Assembly: GCA_020632715.1 (NCBI GenBank)
Contig: JACKFA010000005.1
Coordinates: forward strand, 620,001-684,000
Direction: 5' to 3'
DNA length: 64,000 nt
Source: Deltaproteobacteria bacterium
Lineage (GTDB): Bacteria > Myxococcota_A > UBA9042 > PHBI01
In this document: positions 57,201-63,982 of the stretch, in pieces
Position numbering within the stretch: the first letter of the stretch is position 1
Layout of the letters: every line of letters begins with the position of its first letter
The notes under the pieces: generated by a model
The model's database searches: none
Seen by the model: the letters and a program-made list of their open reading frames with translations, nothing else
What the model was told of the DNA's origin: nothing
Position numbers and translations under genes: made by a program

Positions 57201-57531
57201 TTCGCGCAACCTGAAGGGGCGTGCCGGGATCGTGGGGAAGGGAGAGGGCCGGTTCGAGCAGGGCGAGCTCTCTGCGGGAGGCAAGGTCGCCGACAGCGTC
57301 GGGGCCAAGCTCGAGTACCCCATCATCCGCGACGTGAAGGTGCTCGACGGGCTCATCGAGGCGAACCGCGTCTACGCCGAGAAGATGGAGGTCAAGGTGG
57401 AGCGGCCGCTCGACCAGACGATGGTGATGAAGGCCGACATCGAGGCGGGGAAGATCACCGGCGTCGAGTACGGCAAGCGCATGTCCGAGGCCGACCGGAA
57501 GGCGGCGAAGGACCGCGTGATGCAGCAGTGA
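51253..57531 (+). CDS. Giant (2,092 aa) soluble repeat protein, possible eCIS-associated
   Basis: The start ATG follows AGGAGAACCC. No signal peptide or membrane helix. The N-terminus is Ala/Pro/Gly-rich and contains LRERSFDEGEALLAPKADEA, which resembles N-termini I know from myxobacterial proteins linked to extracellular contractile injection systems (inference from memory). Two copies of a helical module follow: KDLLGYGAFDWQITDSEA near residue 90 and EDLLSYGVLDWAITDAEA near 281. Residues about 540-1750 are long beta-solenoid-like repeats of alternating Ala/Val/Asp/Gly strands (VGALSADASGLMGGGALRAG), interrupted by coiled coils (ARERLAELAQKPALSPAEEA; LAALKHQIAVLEAEA). Lys/Asp-rich throughout, no enzyme motif. 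No frameshift in 6.3 kb. Could be a delivered effector, scaffold or tether. Confidence 0.72.
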   Translation: MASVAPAPQPKKLAPTTAPTAAKAEERSGGGGGDDGLHQALRERSFDEGEALLAPKADEAAETPAAPSSAKEAPPAKTRAQVLREQKKTIARIKDLLGYGAFDWQITDSEAKKAMASLEAMAFAERRVVLEEIGKSEPVYLSRMFEELPAGARKSYGGAWVTLLAVMGRVESLHELVQGPLAKAGLAPGRHEAEIALVVEAIPPGELASYATLTMGAQVREWVQRLPEGHPAQASFEAAWEAGTRHRERAQEEADTRESRKRDAAKTVAGDAALKKTFDSVEDLLSYGVLDWAITDAEALKVLRLLNGISDPAKLQSVVFALDAKGVAMDRFIDNLAPADRWNNARAFLSILLMRDASRTLKYVQELLDGGVSDEEARLVFRLAVRMPPEQQVKFRYKDGGTWWKKMAGEVDETDLAKENANFFNDDEKRAKAKEELEANVATWDKGRLDGAIGTLLRMDEADFVEATLNGAGLAESPDHGWAYEKYGFARPGGERDPKRWGKFVAKSGWDELGEALAETGAALEVAGDGLSALTEHETSIDLEQVETMMGGNIAGVDLAERKNERDDHGTNRLTVKLGDGRFQGAIPKLTIAAIHQLDGTTKIDSGPVTIDGVAFDLKWGTKADPRAWVKIDVASIAAADVFRTTPTAIDRLGRFALQAFRLEAERAEIAVPDGLAEAIESVSGLLADVNDTVGRLVGGIGAAGADAGKLGASLSGAFTGLAQAKIAVGGIDVENAGSAGGPSVGAASLEGLTITVTSRSKDDAARERLAELAQKPALSPAEEAQRAALAAELPKLTAMRGRLRALEAKEKQLDEGASTDLVPTLVIGKMEQPGLSLDEQEELRRLRDALAVSQGEVTLDSLRVEDVEAGDAKVAKLAVTDLSAKAVTQRGAADAGAQEAAPLGFGSVTAKVELEGLVAGVGKTRFAQREAAIAAMKEAAEAEGASAEKKVSHAEAEAAFAPVRARWAERMGLLEKAKAGALSPEEDGALKQLSTALAPWLEAAPDVAVGKASLGQVDATIQGGKVAVRATDVALEDVALGDTKAKSAKVGALSADASGLMGGGALRAGLAAEQVDLEGVEKGVAGQAGHAKVDKAHVGAVAGSYDAGAAGGTVVASAKDVALEGIAATSESRLAALKHQIAVLEAEAAPADPAVHAGKLAKARRQMKAYERLEKQQRAAKTKAAKARAAKALAAWSEEVELTVREAGVTDVDVRATGVGSGQLAAEAHIAGEAHATGIKRGDLGVGSVRGQGMLVKVDATDPAMGTTVAARADHVEAEQVTAGSARVKKATLDGASLVATDERTAMGAKKAQVRGVRAGGASVASATLNDADLTTRTDARGNDHVSASARSAWAYDVRSRGKGHDARVKHVAGSGLAVSAGGGHTSASLASFKARDASVATSEGDQQSVVAADKVSGTGASFSAGGGKVRAGVKTLEGSGLAAAGAMTGGRFVTVDEAKIADASMSADKQAGSMKADVGSLTAAGVRSVKADGSEVVTADKAALGGVHVLSKDVAIEDDAGAAVVGPDGKPLSRRVSSVDVEKASVEGGAAKLTDKATGAVTEVATKKTEVEGASAMMDGSKIAGHVDRVEGDVAYSGSKPITLPNGQQVTRASGHVKATGLGGEVDTATGDVSASFGTIKANRLTFGDGDRKVALLKSLSLGKAGETSTVSLSGGKVSGDLWAVRVVTDDDVAVPIGPGLNAAVTGKLGVGRIQLKKVDPGDLAAAGSSVKIEGIAASLRIATPDGKIAWVDDAVVGQIAAQGMGGGKLAVGYDWVTAKSFGVKDGEKGKTKVENFGLRDGYAEVQLGSDPKVLTAWLGEVKGDVHVSATIDKSKAKAKNDGSPAAPAASPGTSGPKERDDLILDVLKESDLTIPMKTKGSAGLETNIEMWAKAHDGKIPLKDANISAEWGYLHAGTGDGISRSLIRNVVAPDFVAFDDAGSIDVDRTVRRLATDQGPSPDGEKDEGPSDFLTNLQVGVHSRNLKGRAGIVGKGEGRFEQGELSAGGKVADSVGAKLEYPIIRDVKVLDGLIEANRVYAEKMEVKVERPLDQTMVMKADIEAGKITGVEYGKRMSEADRKAAKDRVMQQ

Positions 57532-57537
57532 GCGGGG

Positions 57538-58518
57538 TCAGGGCGCGGGCGCGTCGTCGTCGCGGCGGCGCGGCGCGCCACGCTCGAGCGTGGAGGCCGC
57601 CGAGCCGAAGAGCACGCCGAGGACGATCGCCACGGCGGGCGCGAGGGTGAGCCCGCCGAGGAGCACCAGGAGGGGCACGAAGGCGAAGGCGAGCCCGATC
57701 GTGCCGCCGCTCAGGGCCTCGACGAGCGAGGGGACGGCGGGGACGTCGAGCCCGATCCCGGCGAGGAGCACGATGACGGCGGCGGCGCCGCTGACGGCGC
57801 CCGCGATGAAGCCGTAGGTCGCGGGCGAGCGCCGGATGGCGCCGCGGAGCTCGGGGTCGCGGCGGCGGTCGGTGAGGGCCGAGCCGAGGGCGACGCCGAC
57901 GGCGGCCGCGAGGCCCCCGAGGAGCGAGGTGACGCCTGCGTCCCAGAGGGGGTCGTCGAGGTGGACGACGGCGGCGCCGAGGCCGAGGCCGAGCGCGAGC
58001 CCGAGCGCGCCGCCGAGGAGGGGCCACGGGCTCCAGGGCGCGCGGGGCGTGGCGCGGGCGGCGGCGGCCGGCCGGGAGGCGGAGGGGGCGAGATCGAGCG
58101 AGTCGGGGACGTCGTCGTCGCGGCGCGTGGGGGCGATGACGCGGCGGGCGACGACGCTCGCGAGGAGCCCGACGACGACGGTCACGACGACGCCGAACCC
58201 GAGGGAGCCGAGGACGCTCGGCGGGTACTTGCCGGTGCCGCGCCCGAGGGGGGTGAGCGCGTAGGCGAGGGCGGCCGGGGCGGCGGCGACGGCGGCGATG
58301 GCGACGTCGACGGCGGGGGAGCGGCGGGCGGTGACGCGGAGGTCGGGGTCGAGGCGGCGGGCGTCGAGGGCGCGGCCGACGGCGGCGCCGAGAGCGGTCG
58401 CGAGGCCGGCGAGGAGCGCGCCGAGGCCGACGTCGAGAGAGGAGGTGTGGCCCTGCAGCGGGATGAGCCCGAGCGCGAAGCCGGCGACGAAGCCGAAGAG
58501 GGCGAGGAGAGCGCTCAT
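57538..58518 (-). CDS. Polytopic membrane protein with internal duplication
   Basis: A 326-aa inner-membrane protein with about eight hydrophobic helices in two homologous halves. Half one contains FVAGFALGLIPLQGHTSSLD, then ARRLDPDLRVTARRSPA. Half two contains LLGGALGLALGLGLGAAVVH, then RRRDPELRGAIRRSPA. The shared cytoplasmic loop (R..DP.LR....RRSPA) shows that the gene arose by tandem duplication. The halves are joined by a charged linker with RRDDDVPDSLDLAPS. No transporter signature is recognised. The stop lies 6 bp from that of the giant gene on the other strand. Start at the ATG in CAT 58516-58518. Confidence 0.8.
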   Translation of the reverse strand: MSALLALFGFVAGFALGLIPLQGHTSSLDVGLGALLAGLATALGAAVGRALDARRLDPDLRVTARRSPAVDVAIAAVAAAPAALAYALTPLGRGTGKYPPSVLGSLGFGVVVTVVVGLLASVVARRVIAPTRRDDDVPDSLDLAPSASRPAAAARATPRAPWSPWPLLGGALGLALGLGLGAAVVHLDDPLWDAGVTSLLGGLAAAVGVALGSALTDRRRDPELRGAIRRSPATYGFIAGAVSGAAAVIVLLAGIGLDVPAVPSLVEALSGGTIGLAFAFVPLLVLLGGLTLAPAVAIVLGVLFGSAASTLERGAPRRRDDDAPAP

Positions 58519-58722
58519 GGGAGGAGGGTAGCGCGCGCCGCGCGGCGCGGCTACCGGTGCTGCGCGCGGTGTGCTCTCGCTTGCCTGGGCGCGCGGGAGG
58601 CGTAGCCTGGACTGGCCGCGGGTGGTCCGAGCCCGAGTCGGCGCCCGGTGGTCGCCGGGCGGTCGATCGCTCAACATCTGCCAGTGGTCATGGGCTCGTG
58701 TCCGCCTGGGCGAGGCGTCGCC

Positions 58723-59691
58723 ATGAGACACAGCCATCTTCTCTACGCTTGGTGGATCGCGGTCGGGTTCGCCGTCTCTGTCCCCGCGCCGGCGCGGGCC
58801 GCGCCGGAGACCGAGGAGGCGGTCTCGCCGCTCGACGTGATGCCGATCCGGCTCGGGGACACGCGGGAGCGGGTCCACGCGACGTACGGCGCCGACTTCG
58901 AGGAGCGCGCCGGCGGGGACAACTACAAGAAGCTCGGGCTCCGCTTCGAGTACGACGACGAGGCGCGCGTGAGGTCGGTGACGGTCGGGTGGTTCGGCGA
59001 GGGGACCTACCACGGCACGGTGTACGGCGTGAAGGCGGCGAGCATGCTCAGCGCGTGGCGCGAGGCGTTCGGTCCGGAGATCGCGCGCACCAACTGGCGG
59101 AGCCTGGGGACGCAGCAGTACACGTTCGTCCACGACGGGCTGCGGTTCCGCGTGGAGGCGTGGGAGGACGACGGGCGCACGCCCGAGACCGGACTGCACG
59201 TGCGGACGGGCGTCAGGAGCATCGAGGTGGACGGGCGCTATCAGGACGCCGCCGCGCCGACGACGCTCTGGGGGGCGCTCGATCGCGGCATGAGCGTGAA
59301 GCGGGTGAAGGCCCTCGTGCCGGGCGCCGTCGCGCCGGCGAAGCCGGAGGCGGAGGGCAAGCTGAAGCTGCTGCTGCAGGCGCCGGAGGTGCCGTTCCTC
59401 GGCGAGAGCTTCGTCGGGCGGTTCTACTTCGAGGGGGGCCGGCTCGCGCGGGTGAAGCTCACCCGGGAGGAGCCGGGCGGAGGCCTCGCGCACTACGACG
59501 CGGTCGAGCGCCTGCGGGCCCGGCTGGTCGCGCTGTACGGCCCGGAGCATACGGTGTCCAAGGTCGACGACGCGTTCTGGCGGCTCGGGGACTACGCCAC
59601 GAGGATCAGCGCCACGTGGGAGGGCGGGACGGTGCACGTCACCGTGGCGTGCTGGGCGGTGGAGCCGATGAAGAAGGCTCGTCCCCGGTGA
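58723..59691 (+). CDS. Secreted protein with two BLIP/SmpA-like repeats
   Basis: A 322-aa protein with a Sec signal peptide (LLYAWWIAVGFAVSVPAPARA). Two similar modules follow, each beginning with a short helix after a Gly-Asp or Gly-Met turn (IRLGDTRERVHATYGADF; ALDRGMSVKRVKALVPG) and leading to strands of the type LGLRFEYDDEARVRSVTVGW and GRFYFEGGRLARVKLT. This pattern is seen in BLIP/SmpA-OmlA folds, which assist outer-membrane assembly or inhibit enzymes, but I would not transfer a function. The start is set by the signal peptide. Confidence 0.7.
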   Translation: MRHSHLLYAWWIAVGFAVSVPAPARAAPETEEAVSPLDVMPIRLGDTRERVHATYGADFEERAGGDNYKKLGLRFEYDDEARVRSVTVGWFGEGTYHGTVYGVKAASMLSAWREAFGPEIARTNWRSLGTQQYTFVHDGLRFRVEAWEDDGRTPETGLHVRTGVRSIEVDGRYQDAAAPTTLWGALDRGMSVKRVKALVPGAVAPAKPEAEGKLKLLLQAPEVPFLGESFVGRFYFEGGRLARVKLTREEPGGGLAHYDAVERLRARLVALYGPEHTVSKVDDAFWRLGDYATRISATWEGGTVHVTVACWAVEPMKKARPR

Positions 59692-59725
59692 CCTGGCGCC
59701 GGCGGGCGGGGCGTTTTCCGCTCCT

Positions 59726-59744
59726 GTTGAGAACAATTCTCAAC
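59726..59744. promoter_or_regulatory. Fur-box-like palindrome
   Basis: GTTGAGAACAATTCTCAAC has eight-base inverted arms around three bases. Seventeen central bases match the classic Fur variant TTGAGAATCATTCTCAA except in the middle triplet. It lies 46 bp upstream of the GTG start of a Cys-, His- and Asp-rich lipoprotein, where a repressor could block transcription. Confidence 0.55.
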
Positions 59745-59790
59745 TATGGTGACGCGGCGGGCGCCGTCGCCCCCGAGCCCTGGAGAACCC

Positions 59791-60579
59791 GTGCGCGCCT
59801 CGCTCCTCGCCCTCCTCATCGCCGCCGCGTGTGCCATCGCCGCGTGCGGCGGCGCGTCCGACGGCGCCCTGCCCTGCCACCTGAACCCGACGGTGCCGGG
59901 CTGCGGCGCGGACGTCGTCGGTGGCGGCGCCGACACCGCGCGGGCCGACGTGGCCGAGGACACGCCGGAGGCGGCGGACACGGAGACGGCGGACACCGTC
60001 GTCGCCGCGGACACGGAGACGGCGGACACGGTCGTCGCCGCGGACACGGCGGAGCCGCCGCCCGGCGAGGCGAGCTGCGAGGACGTGCGCGCCTGTGTGG
60101 CGGCTGCGTGCGCCGGGCTCGCGGGTGATGAGGCCGCGACGTGCTCGCGGGCGTGCCGGGCGGCGGGGAGCGTCGCCGGGCGGGCCGCCTACGACGCCGT
60201 GACCGCCTGCGTCGCCGGGTGCGCGGGCGACGACGACTGCGCCTGGGGCACGTGCGCCGTCGAGGAGGCGCGCTGCCGCTTCGCGCGATCCGGCCACGAC
60301 GACTGCGAGGAGATCTTCGACTGCTTCTACGACTGCAGCGAGGACGACGACGACCACGACGACCACGACGACGACGACAAGCGCAAGGACAAGGACTCCG
60401 ACCACGGCGGCCCCGTCGACCCCGCGTGCGTCGACGCCTGCTGGCTGGGCGGCGACGTCGTGAGCGGCCAGGCCGCGCTCATCGCCTACCTCGGCTGCGT
60501 CGAGACGCGCTGCCCGAGCGGCTCGCACGGCTGCGTCGAGACGCTCTGCGGCGGCTACGAGGCGGCCTGCGACGACTGA
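59791..60579 (+). CDS. Cys-rich lipoprotein with Asp/His-rich metal-binding stretch
   Basis: A 262-aa lipoprotein starting at GTG after GGAG; an ATG at 59746 would place extra residues before the signal peptide and overlaps the operator region. Lipobox IAAC. The linker contains a tandem in-frame duplication (ADTETADTVVA, twice). The mature domain has over 20 Cys, including CEDVRACVAAAC, CAGDDDCAWGTC and CFYDC, which suggests disulfide-bonded helical hairpins. Residues about 185-210 are a run of Asp, His and Lys (EDDDDHDDHDDDDKRKDK). With the Fur-like box, a metal-linked role (iron, zinc or manganese) is a fair inference. Confidence 0.75.
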   Translation: MRASLLALLIAAACAIAACGGASDGALPCHLNPTVPGCGADVVGGGADTARADVAEDTPEAADTETADTVVAADTETADTVVAADTAEPPPGEASCEDVRACVAAACAGLAGDEAATCSRACRAAGSVAGRAAYDAVTACVAGCAGDDDCAWGTCAVEEARCRFARSGHDDCEEIFDCFYDCSEDDDDHDDHDDDDKRKDKDSDHGGPVDPACVDACWLGGDVVSGQAALIAYLGCVETRCPSGSHGCVETLCGGYEAACDD

Positions 60580-60602
60580 CTACGGCGCTCACTGGCGCGC
60601 GC

Positions 60603-61022
60603 TCAGCCCTCGGCGGGCTCCCGGTCGCCGTAGCGCTCGAGCGAGAGCGCCCACGCCTCGGCGAGGAGGGGGCGCAGGCGCTCGAACGTGGCCTCCGACG
60701 GGTTCAGGACGCAGAGCCAGTACATCGAGCCGTAGTTCGGGTGCGGGAGGAGCCGGTCGAGGGCGGTGAAGTCGTGCTCGACGCGCTCGGCGGTCGGCGG
60801 GAAGAGCGCCTGGAAGGTCGCCTTCCCGACGCCGATGTTGAGGCGGTAGACGCCGTCGCGGTTCAGGTCCGAGTGGAGGTCGTACTCGTCGTTGACGACG
60901 AGGGTCGCGAACGGGAAGTGGCGCGACGGGTCGTTGAAGAAGAAGGCGCCGCCCGAGGCGACGACGTGGTCGGTGGCGGGGAAGGCGGCGAGGATCTCGC
61001 GCGTGACGTCGTCGGCGGTCAT
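60603..61022 (-). CDS. DUF6194-family protein
   Basis: A 139-aa cytoplasmic protein, start ATG at 61020-61022. The family features are FFNDPSRHFPFATLVVNDEY near the N-terminus, then YRLNIGVGKATFQALF and a final HPNYGSMYWLCVLNPSEATF. This small alpha/beta fold occurs mainly in Actinobacteria and some Proteobacteria with no known function. It lies convergent with the Cys-rich lipoprotein. I see no operon partner: the frameshifted lipoprotein gene at 61086-62423 lies upstream on the same strand. Confidence 0.8.
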   Translation of the reverse strand: MTADDVTREILAAFPATDHVVASGGAFFFNDPSRHFPFATLVVNDEYDLHSDLNRDGVYRLNIGVGKATFQALFPPTAERVEHDFTALDRLLPHPNYGSMYWLCVLNPSEATFERLRPLLAEAWALSLERYGDREPAEG

Positions 61023-61085
61023 GGGCGGCGCTCCGGTCGAGGGAGGGCCTCGTAGATCGGCGCGCGGGCGGGCGTCAACCCTGGC

Positions 61086-62423
61086 TCACGGCGCCGCGGG
61101 CGCCGCCGTCACGCCGAGGGCGGCCGCGCACGCCGGCGCGAGCGTCGTCGCGAGGAAGGCGCGGTGCGGCCAGCGCGACGGGCGCCGGCGGCGTCGGTGA
61201 GCTTCCCGAGGTCGGCCGGGCGCCCGCGGTTCAGGAGGCGGATGGCGAGGGCCGGGTCGCCGACCTCGAGGCGCGGCGTCGCGTCGAGGGCCGCGTCGAG
61301 GTCGGCGTCGCGCAGGCCGAGCGGCACCCGCGTGAGGAGGTCGAGGCGGAGCGCCTGCTCCTCGGCGGTCAGCGCGCGGCGGGCGGCGAGCGCGTCGAGG
61401 GCGGCGAGCGCGCGCACGGGGTCGCGCGCGGGCGCCGGCGGGAGGAGCTCGGACGTGGAGTCCGGGACCCAGCGGAGATCGGCCGGGGCGCCGCCGCGGC
61501 CCGACCAGAGGGCGACGAGCGAGGCCAGGGCGGCGTCGTCGAGGGGCTCGAGGGGGCACTGCCGGGCGACGAGGAGGTCGTAGGCGGCGACGTCCCACGC
61601 GGCGCCCGCGCAGGCCGCGAGCTTCGGGGCCTGGTGGGGATCGCCGAGGCCGTCGTGGTCGGCGAGGCGCGCGACCGGGCAGCGGCCGGCCGCGAGCTCC
61701 GGCGCGTGTCGGCGACGCGGGCGCGGGCGAGCGCGGCGCAGGCGTCGCCGGCGTCCTCCGCGATCGCGACGAGCTCGTCACCGACGGCGTCGAGGGGCGT
61801 GGCGGCGGCGCGAGGGCGACGGAGCCGCCGTCGACGGTGATCCCCAGCGCCTCGCCCGCGGTGTCGACGACGTCGCGCGCGACGGCCCAGCCGCCGTCGG
61901 CGCGGCGGGAGAGCGCCAGCGCGGCCGCCGACGCGCCCCGGAAGAGGCCTGGGCGCAGCGCCCCGAGCCGCCCGTCGCGGCCCGGCCCGCAGTCGAGGTC
62001 GGTGGCGACCGCGAGCGCGTCGGCCGGCGCGAGGCGCCCGCGGCGGCGGTCGGCGGCGGACGGGGAGAGCCTGAGCCAGCAGCGCGCGCCGACGGGCATC
62101 GCGTCGAGCGCGGTGACGAGCGCGCCCTCCCAGCCCGAGACGCCGTGGTCGCGGTCGCCGAGGGCGTCGGCGAGCGCGCCGGCGGCGAGGGTCGGCGGCG
62201 CGGCGGCGAACGCGGGCGGCGCGACGTCGCCGGGCGGACGGCACGGCTCGGCGGGCGCCACGGGGGGCGGCGCGGCCCAGGGCGACGCGGCGGCGACGGG
62301 CGCCGTGTCGGCGGGCGGCGACGCGGGCGCCACCGTCTCGTCGGCGGGGTTCGGCTCCGGGGCCCCGCGGCAGGCGCCGAGCGCCAGCGCGAGGCCCGCG
62401 AGGGCGAGCGCGCGCCGCCTCAC
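61086..62423 (-). CDS. Lipoprotein overlapping amidase gene, frameshifted
   Basis: Starts at a GTG sharing GTGA with the stop of the amidase gene (coupled). A signal peptide and lipobox (LGAC) lead to a Pro/Ala linker, then a domain with CWLRLSPSAADRRRG and DLDCGPGRDGRLGALRPG. The reading frame changes near 61805, 61710 and 61183, each in G/C-rich repeats; with these corrected one coherent protein of about 445 aa runs to 61086 (for example ATPLDAVGDELVAIAEDAG, then LAACAGAAWDVAAYDLLVA, then FLATTLAPACAAALGVTAAP). It could be an immunity or accessory lipoprotein for the amidase. No family recognised. Confidence 0.62.
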   Translation of the reverse strand: MRRRALALAGLALALGACRGAPEPNPADETVAPASPPADTAPVAAASPWAAPPPVAPAEPCRPPGDVAPPAFAAAPPTLAAGALADALGDRDHGVSGWEGALVTALDAMPVGARCWLRLSPSAADRRRGRLAPADALAVATDLDCGPGRDGRLGALRPGLFRGASAAALALSRRADGGWAVARDVVDTAGEALGITVDGGSVALAPPPRPSTPSVTSSSRSRRTPATPAPRSPAPASPTRAGARGRPLPGRAPRRPRRPRRSPPGPEARGLRGRRVGRRRLRPPRRPAVPPRAPRRRRPGLARRPLVGPRRRPGRSPLGPGLHVRAPPAGARARPRARARRPRRARRPPRADRRGAGAPPRPPHAGAARPARRRPRRGPRRDAAPRGRRPGPRHPPPEPRAPGRPREAHRRRRRPSRWPHRAFLATTLAPACAAALGVTAAPAAP

Positions 62424-63982
62424 CGCAGGAGCTCCGGGAGGTGCTCCTCGAGGTAGGCGCGGAAGGCGGCGAGGTTCTCGTCCATCGCGTCGACGTACGC
62501 GCTGTCGCGGACGATGCGCTCGGTGACGCTCGCGCGCACGCGCCGCCGGAAGCGCGTCTCCTCCGCGCGGTAGGCGCTCGTGCCGCGGGCGGTGGCGACG
62601 TCCGCCGCGTGCGCGGCGTCGTAGGGGTCGTCGCCGCGGGCGAGCCCGAGCGCGTCCCGCAGGTAGGACCTCTCGGGCACGCTCCCCTCGAAGACGATGT
62701 CGCGGTCGGGGATCTCGCGGTCGAGCTCGGCGCGGACCGCGTCCCGCGCGGCGTCGTAGCCCTCGCCGTGGCGCGCGAGCGCGAGCTCCTCCTGCATCGC
62801 CTCGAGCGTGTCGTCGAGGGCGCGGTCGAGCTCGCCGGCCTCGACGTCCGGCAGCGGGGTCTCGCCGAAGCGCTCGCGGACGCGCCGCCAGAGCTCGGTC
62901 TGCGACACGCCGCCCGCGGCGCGCCCGGTCGCCGCCTCGTAGCGCTCGATGACCGCCACCACGCGCTCGACCTCGGCGGGATCGTCGAGGCGGAGCGGCC
63001 CGTAGCGCCGCTCGTAGGCCTCGAGCAGCGGGATCATCGCGGCGAGGCGGAGCATGTACACCTGGCCGGGGTCGCTGTGGTCCGAGTCGGGCAGCGACTC
63101 GTGCGCCACGACGCCGTCGAGGTCCCCGGCGACCGCCCGGGCGCCGGCGCCGCCGTACGTTGCGACGCCGCCGTAGGCGCCGCCGAGGGTGTCGACGTCG
63201 GCGAGGTGCTCGCCGAGGAGCTCGCCGCGCGCGTGCACGCCGCCGCCGGCGAGGGCGGGCGAGAGGCGGGCGTGCGTCGTGATGATCTTCGCGGCGGCGA
63301 CGAGCTGCACGCCGCTGTCGAGGAAGGCGACCTGCGAGTCGCGCGACGAGCCGCCGCCGTAGGCGAGGTCGATCGCGACCGACGGGGCGTTCGCGACGGC
63401 GGCGTGCGCGCCGCTCTGGGAGGCCGGGTACATCTGGCGCGCGTCGCCGCCCACGCCGACCGCGTAGTGCCCCGCGAGGCCGCGCCCCTCGAGCGTGTCC
63501 ACGGTGCCCTCGGCGTCGCTGCTGCCGGTGTGGACCACGACCGCGTCGATGGCGTCTGCGCCACGGGCGCGCCCGGCGCTCGGCGCCGGGCCGGTCAGCG
63601 GGTCCGCGGCGATGACGAGGCCGGGCACGTGGATCGGCGCCCAGTCGCGGTCTCCGCGGGCGCCGCCGCCGCCGGGGGAGGCGCGCAGGCGCTGGGCGCG
63701 CGGCGCGGAGGCGAGGTCCCGCTCACGCCCGATCTCGGTGGCGTTGTAGACGTCCGTGGCCTCGAAGAGCACGGCGTTCGCGTGCTCGAAGGCGGCCTGG
63801 AAGCCGGCGGCGAGGGCGCCGAAGTCCTGCCCGGTCGCGGCGGCGGCCTCCTCGAGCGCCCACCGCGTCTCGGGCTGGTCGAGCGCCATGAGCATCGGGC
63901 GCCACGTCATGAGCTGCGCCTCGTAGTCGGCGACGAGCGCCTCGAGGAGCTCGACGTCCGCGAGGCTCGGCGGGCTCCCCAT
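62420..63982 (-). CDS. Amidase_2-like zinc peptidoglycan amidase
   Basis: A 520-aa protein with no signal peptide. Residues about 1-90 are a helical N-terminal segment. The amidase-like domain has His151 (AVVVHTGSS), then GLAGHYAVGVGGDARQMYP, a second site SGAHAAVANAPSVAIDLAY, and the late motif AHESLPDSDHSDPG with His294 and Asp304, matching the His, His and Asp/Cys zinc ligands of T7-lysozyme-like amidases. The C-terminal 200 residues are helical and charged. It would cut the bond between N-acetylmuramate and L-alanine. Because it lacks an export signal, it needs lysis or a secretion machine. The downstream lipoprotein overlaps its stop. Confidence 0.75.
   Translation of the reverse strand: MGSPPSLADVELLEALVADYEAQLMTWRPMLMALDQPETRWALEEAAAATGQDFGALAAGFQAAFEHANAVLFEATDVYNATEIGRERDLASAPRAQRLRASPGGGGARGDRDWAPIHVPGLVIAADPLTGPAPSAGRARGADAIDAVVVHTGSSDAEGTVDTLEGRGLAGHYAVGVGGDARQMYPASQSGAHAAVANAPSVAIDLAYGGGSSRDSQVAFLDSGVQLVAAAKIITTHARLSPALAGGGVHARGELLGEHLADVDTLGGAYGGVATYGGAGARAVAGDLDGVVAHESLPDSDHSDPGQVYMLRLAAMIPLLEAYERRYGPLRLDDPAEVERVVAVIERYEAATGRAAGGVSQTELWRRVRERFGETPLPDVEAGELDRALDDTLEAMQEELALARHGEGYDAARDAVRAELDREIPDRDIVFEGSVPERSYLRDALGLARGDDPYDAAHAADVATARGTSAYRAEETRFRRRVRASVTERIVRDSAYVDAMDENLAAFRAYLEEHLPELLR

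Noticed and set aside
51148..57201. Very long minus-strand open frame opposite the giant gene
   Set aside because: Arg-rich composition and third-position bias show it is a mirror of the plus-strand gene; it has no start signal or domain.
51253..63982. An actual contractile injection gene cluster
   Set aside because: No tube, sheath, baseplate, spike or AAA+ cap gene occurs in the window; only the possible cargo-like proteins are seen.
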